Shown: piece after piece, positions 14,487-15,153 of the stretch
Position numbering within the stretch: the first letter of the stretch is position 1
How the letters are laid out: every line of letters starts with the position of its first letter
Assembly (NCBI GenBank): GCA_027578815.1
Contig: JANBTH010000536.1
Location: forward strand, 1-15,153
Direction: 5' to 3'
DNA: 15,153 bases
DNA from: Coemansia sp. RSA 1804
Taxonomy: Eukaryota > Kickxellomycota > Kickxellomycetes > Kickxellales > Kickxellaceae
Notes under the pieces: model-generated
Databases searched by the model: none
The model's input: the letters and a program-made list of their open reading frames with translations, nothing else
Told to the model about the DNA's origin: nothing
Position numbers and translations under genes: made by a program

Positions 14487-15153
14487 ATGGCTCCAGAGTT
14501 TTCAGCAGCGTCTGGTGTTGATAAAGAGGGGAGCGGGTCCAAAAAGAAGCGGCCCATGGGACTCAAGGCACGGGCAGCGGCCACGAAGAAACAGAAGAGT
14601 ACCCTCCACAGCAACGACGATAGCAAACAGTCTGCTGCCGATGCAGGGAATACGAGCAGCAACACAGAACCGGCAGCAACAACAGGCGTCAACGATTTCG
14701 ACGAAGCCAATATGGCCACGATTATGCTGAAGGGAGAGGCGACGGAGATCAATGAGCTCGAAGGGATCTTTGAGAGCGCAATGGGCGAGGTCTCCGCGGC
14801 AGCGGCTGAAGAAAGCACAGAGCGTGCGGTTACTCTGCTGCGCGGAACGATTCACGAGTGCGATCGCATCCTGCGCGTCCACCACCACCAGCATCAGAAC
14901 CAGAGCCAAACACACAAGGAGGGCGAGGATGCGGCGGATGGGTCGCAGCCTCCGCCGCTCGAACCCAAGTTCTACTACATCTACGGGAGTGCGCTCTACA
15001 ACATCACCGAGCTTTCCGACGAGCAGGACGGGAAGGAAAAGGAGACGGAAAAGGCAGAGTATCTGGAGCTTGCGTCGGAGCGGCTGGGCCAGGCCCGTGA
15101 CGGCATGGCTGGCACCGAGGCATTTGCCTGGCGCGTACACATGGGTATGGCCA
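14487..15153 (+). CDS. ETT1: ETT1/Nro1-like protein (enhancer of translation termination), N-terminal part
   Basis: The frame is open from ATG 14487 to the window end, giving 222 residues of a gene cut by the right edge. ETT1 (budding yeast) affects stop-codon recognition; the fission-yeast relative Nro1 is a nuclear regulator of the Ofd1 dioxygenase in oxygen/sterol sensing. Supporting features are the basic start S-K-K-K-R-P-M-G-L-K-A-R with K-K-Q-K (about 18-37), a likely nuclear localisation signal and typical of the family. Helical repeats follow: E-I-N-E-L-E-G-I-F-E-S-A (about 87-98), then L-L-R-G-T-I-H-E-C-D-R-I-L-R (about 117-130), and F-Y-Y-I-Y-G-S-A-L-Y-N (about 162-172), which leads into TPR-like helices. 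A His/Gln-rich low-complexity stretch lies at about 132-142. The GC-rich codon use resembles the core genes left of the island. I name the family from recalled motifs. Confidence 0.68.
   Translation, partial: MAPEFSAASGVDKEGSGSKKKRPMGLKARAAATKKQKSTLHSNDDSKQSAADAGNTSSNTEPAATTGVNDFDEANMATIMLKGEATEINELEGIFESAMGEVSAAAAEESTERAVTLLRGTIHECDRILRVHHHQHQNQSQTHKEGEDAADGSQPPPLEPKFYYIYGSALYNITELSDEQDGKEKETEKAEYLELASERLGQARDGMAGTEAFAWRVHMGMA

Overview
The window is nuclear DNA of a fungus. It carries a Mediator subunit, a TFIIIC subunit, a SWR1-complex subunit, a mitochondrial-type rRNA dimethylase and an ETT1/Nro1-type protein, a family I know from fungi. The housekeeping genes are GC-rich and intron-poor; only one intron could be placed with confidence. 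An early-diverging lineage such as the Kickxellomycotina would fit, but that is inference and not shown here.

Layout. Bases 1-234 hold the C-terminal end of a KsgA/TFB1M-type dimethyladenosine transferase (+). It converges on MED4 (565-1302, -). MED4 is divergent from a 1320-residue TPR subunit of TFIIIC (Tfc4/Sfc4/GTF3C3; 1595-5557, +). That gene converges with a two-exon alanine aminotransferase (5688-7515, -) that starts with a mitochondrial-presequence-like N-terminus. A purine-rich gap of about 1.57 kb (7516-9086) holds microsatellites and hairpins but no convincing gene. SWC5 (9087-9764, -) follows. From about 9.8 to 14.45 kb the DNA becomes visibly AT-rich. The partial ETT1/NRO1-like gene (14487 to the window end, +) restores the core-genome composition.

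The AT-rich island is the main discovery. It contains four tandem, same-strand units of one gene family, at different stages of decay. Unit A (about 10165-10855) is a pseudogene with stops and frameshifts. Unit B (about 10855-12090) has an intact 269-aa gene. Unit C (about 12090-14012) has an intact 269-aa paralogue, 63% identical by my count. Unit D (14013 to about 14245) has an upstream flank and a broken start only. Upstream and downstream flanks repeat with the genes at matching spacings, so whole units were duplicated.

The intact protein of unit B has the shape of a PD-(D/E)XK nuclease-like core (D128, then E144-x-K146) followed by a very conserved C-terminal module. It resembles an uncharacterised, multicopy protein family that I recall from basidiomycetes. 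Unit C keeps a full reading frame but has replaced E and K of the motif. Unit A keeps E-x-K but has lost the D. The region around the motif diverges fastest between B and C, while other blocks are nearly identical even at synonymous sites, which suggests gene conversion. Unit C's upstream flank carries an insertion of roughly 715 bp that looks like old mobile-element debris.

The core genes share general themes (Pol II and Pol III transcription, chromatin, translation) but do not form a visible operon-like system.
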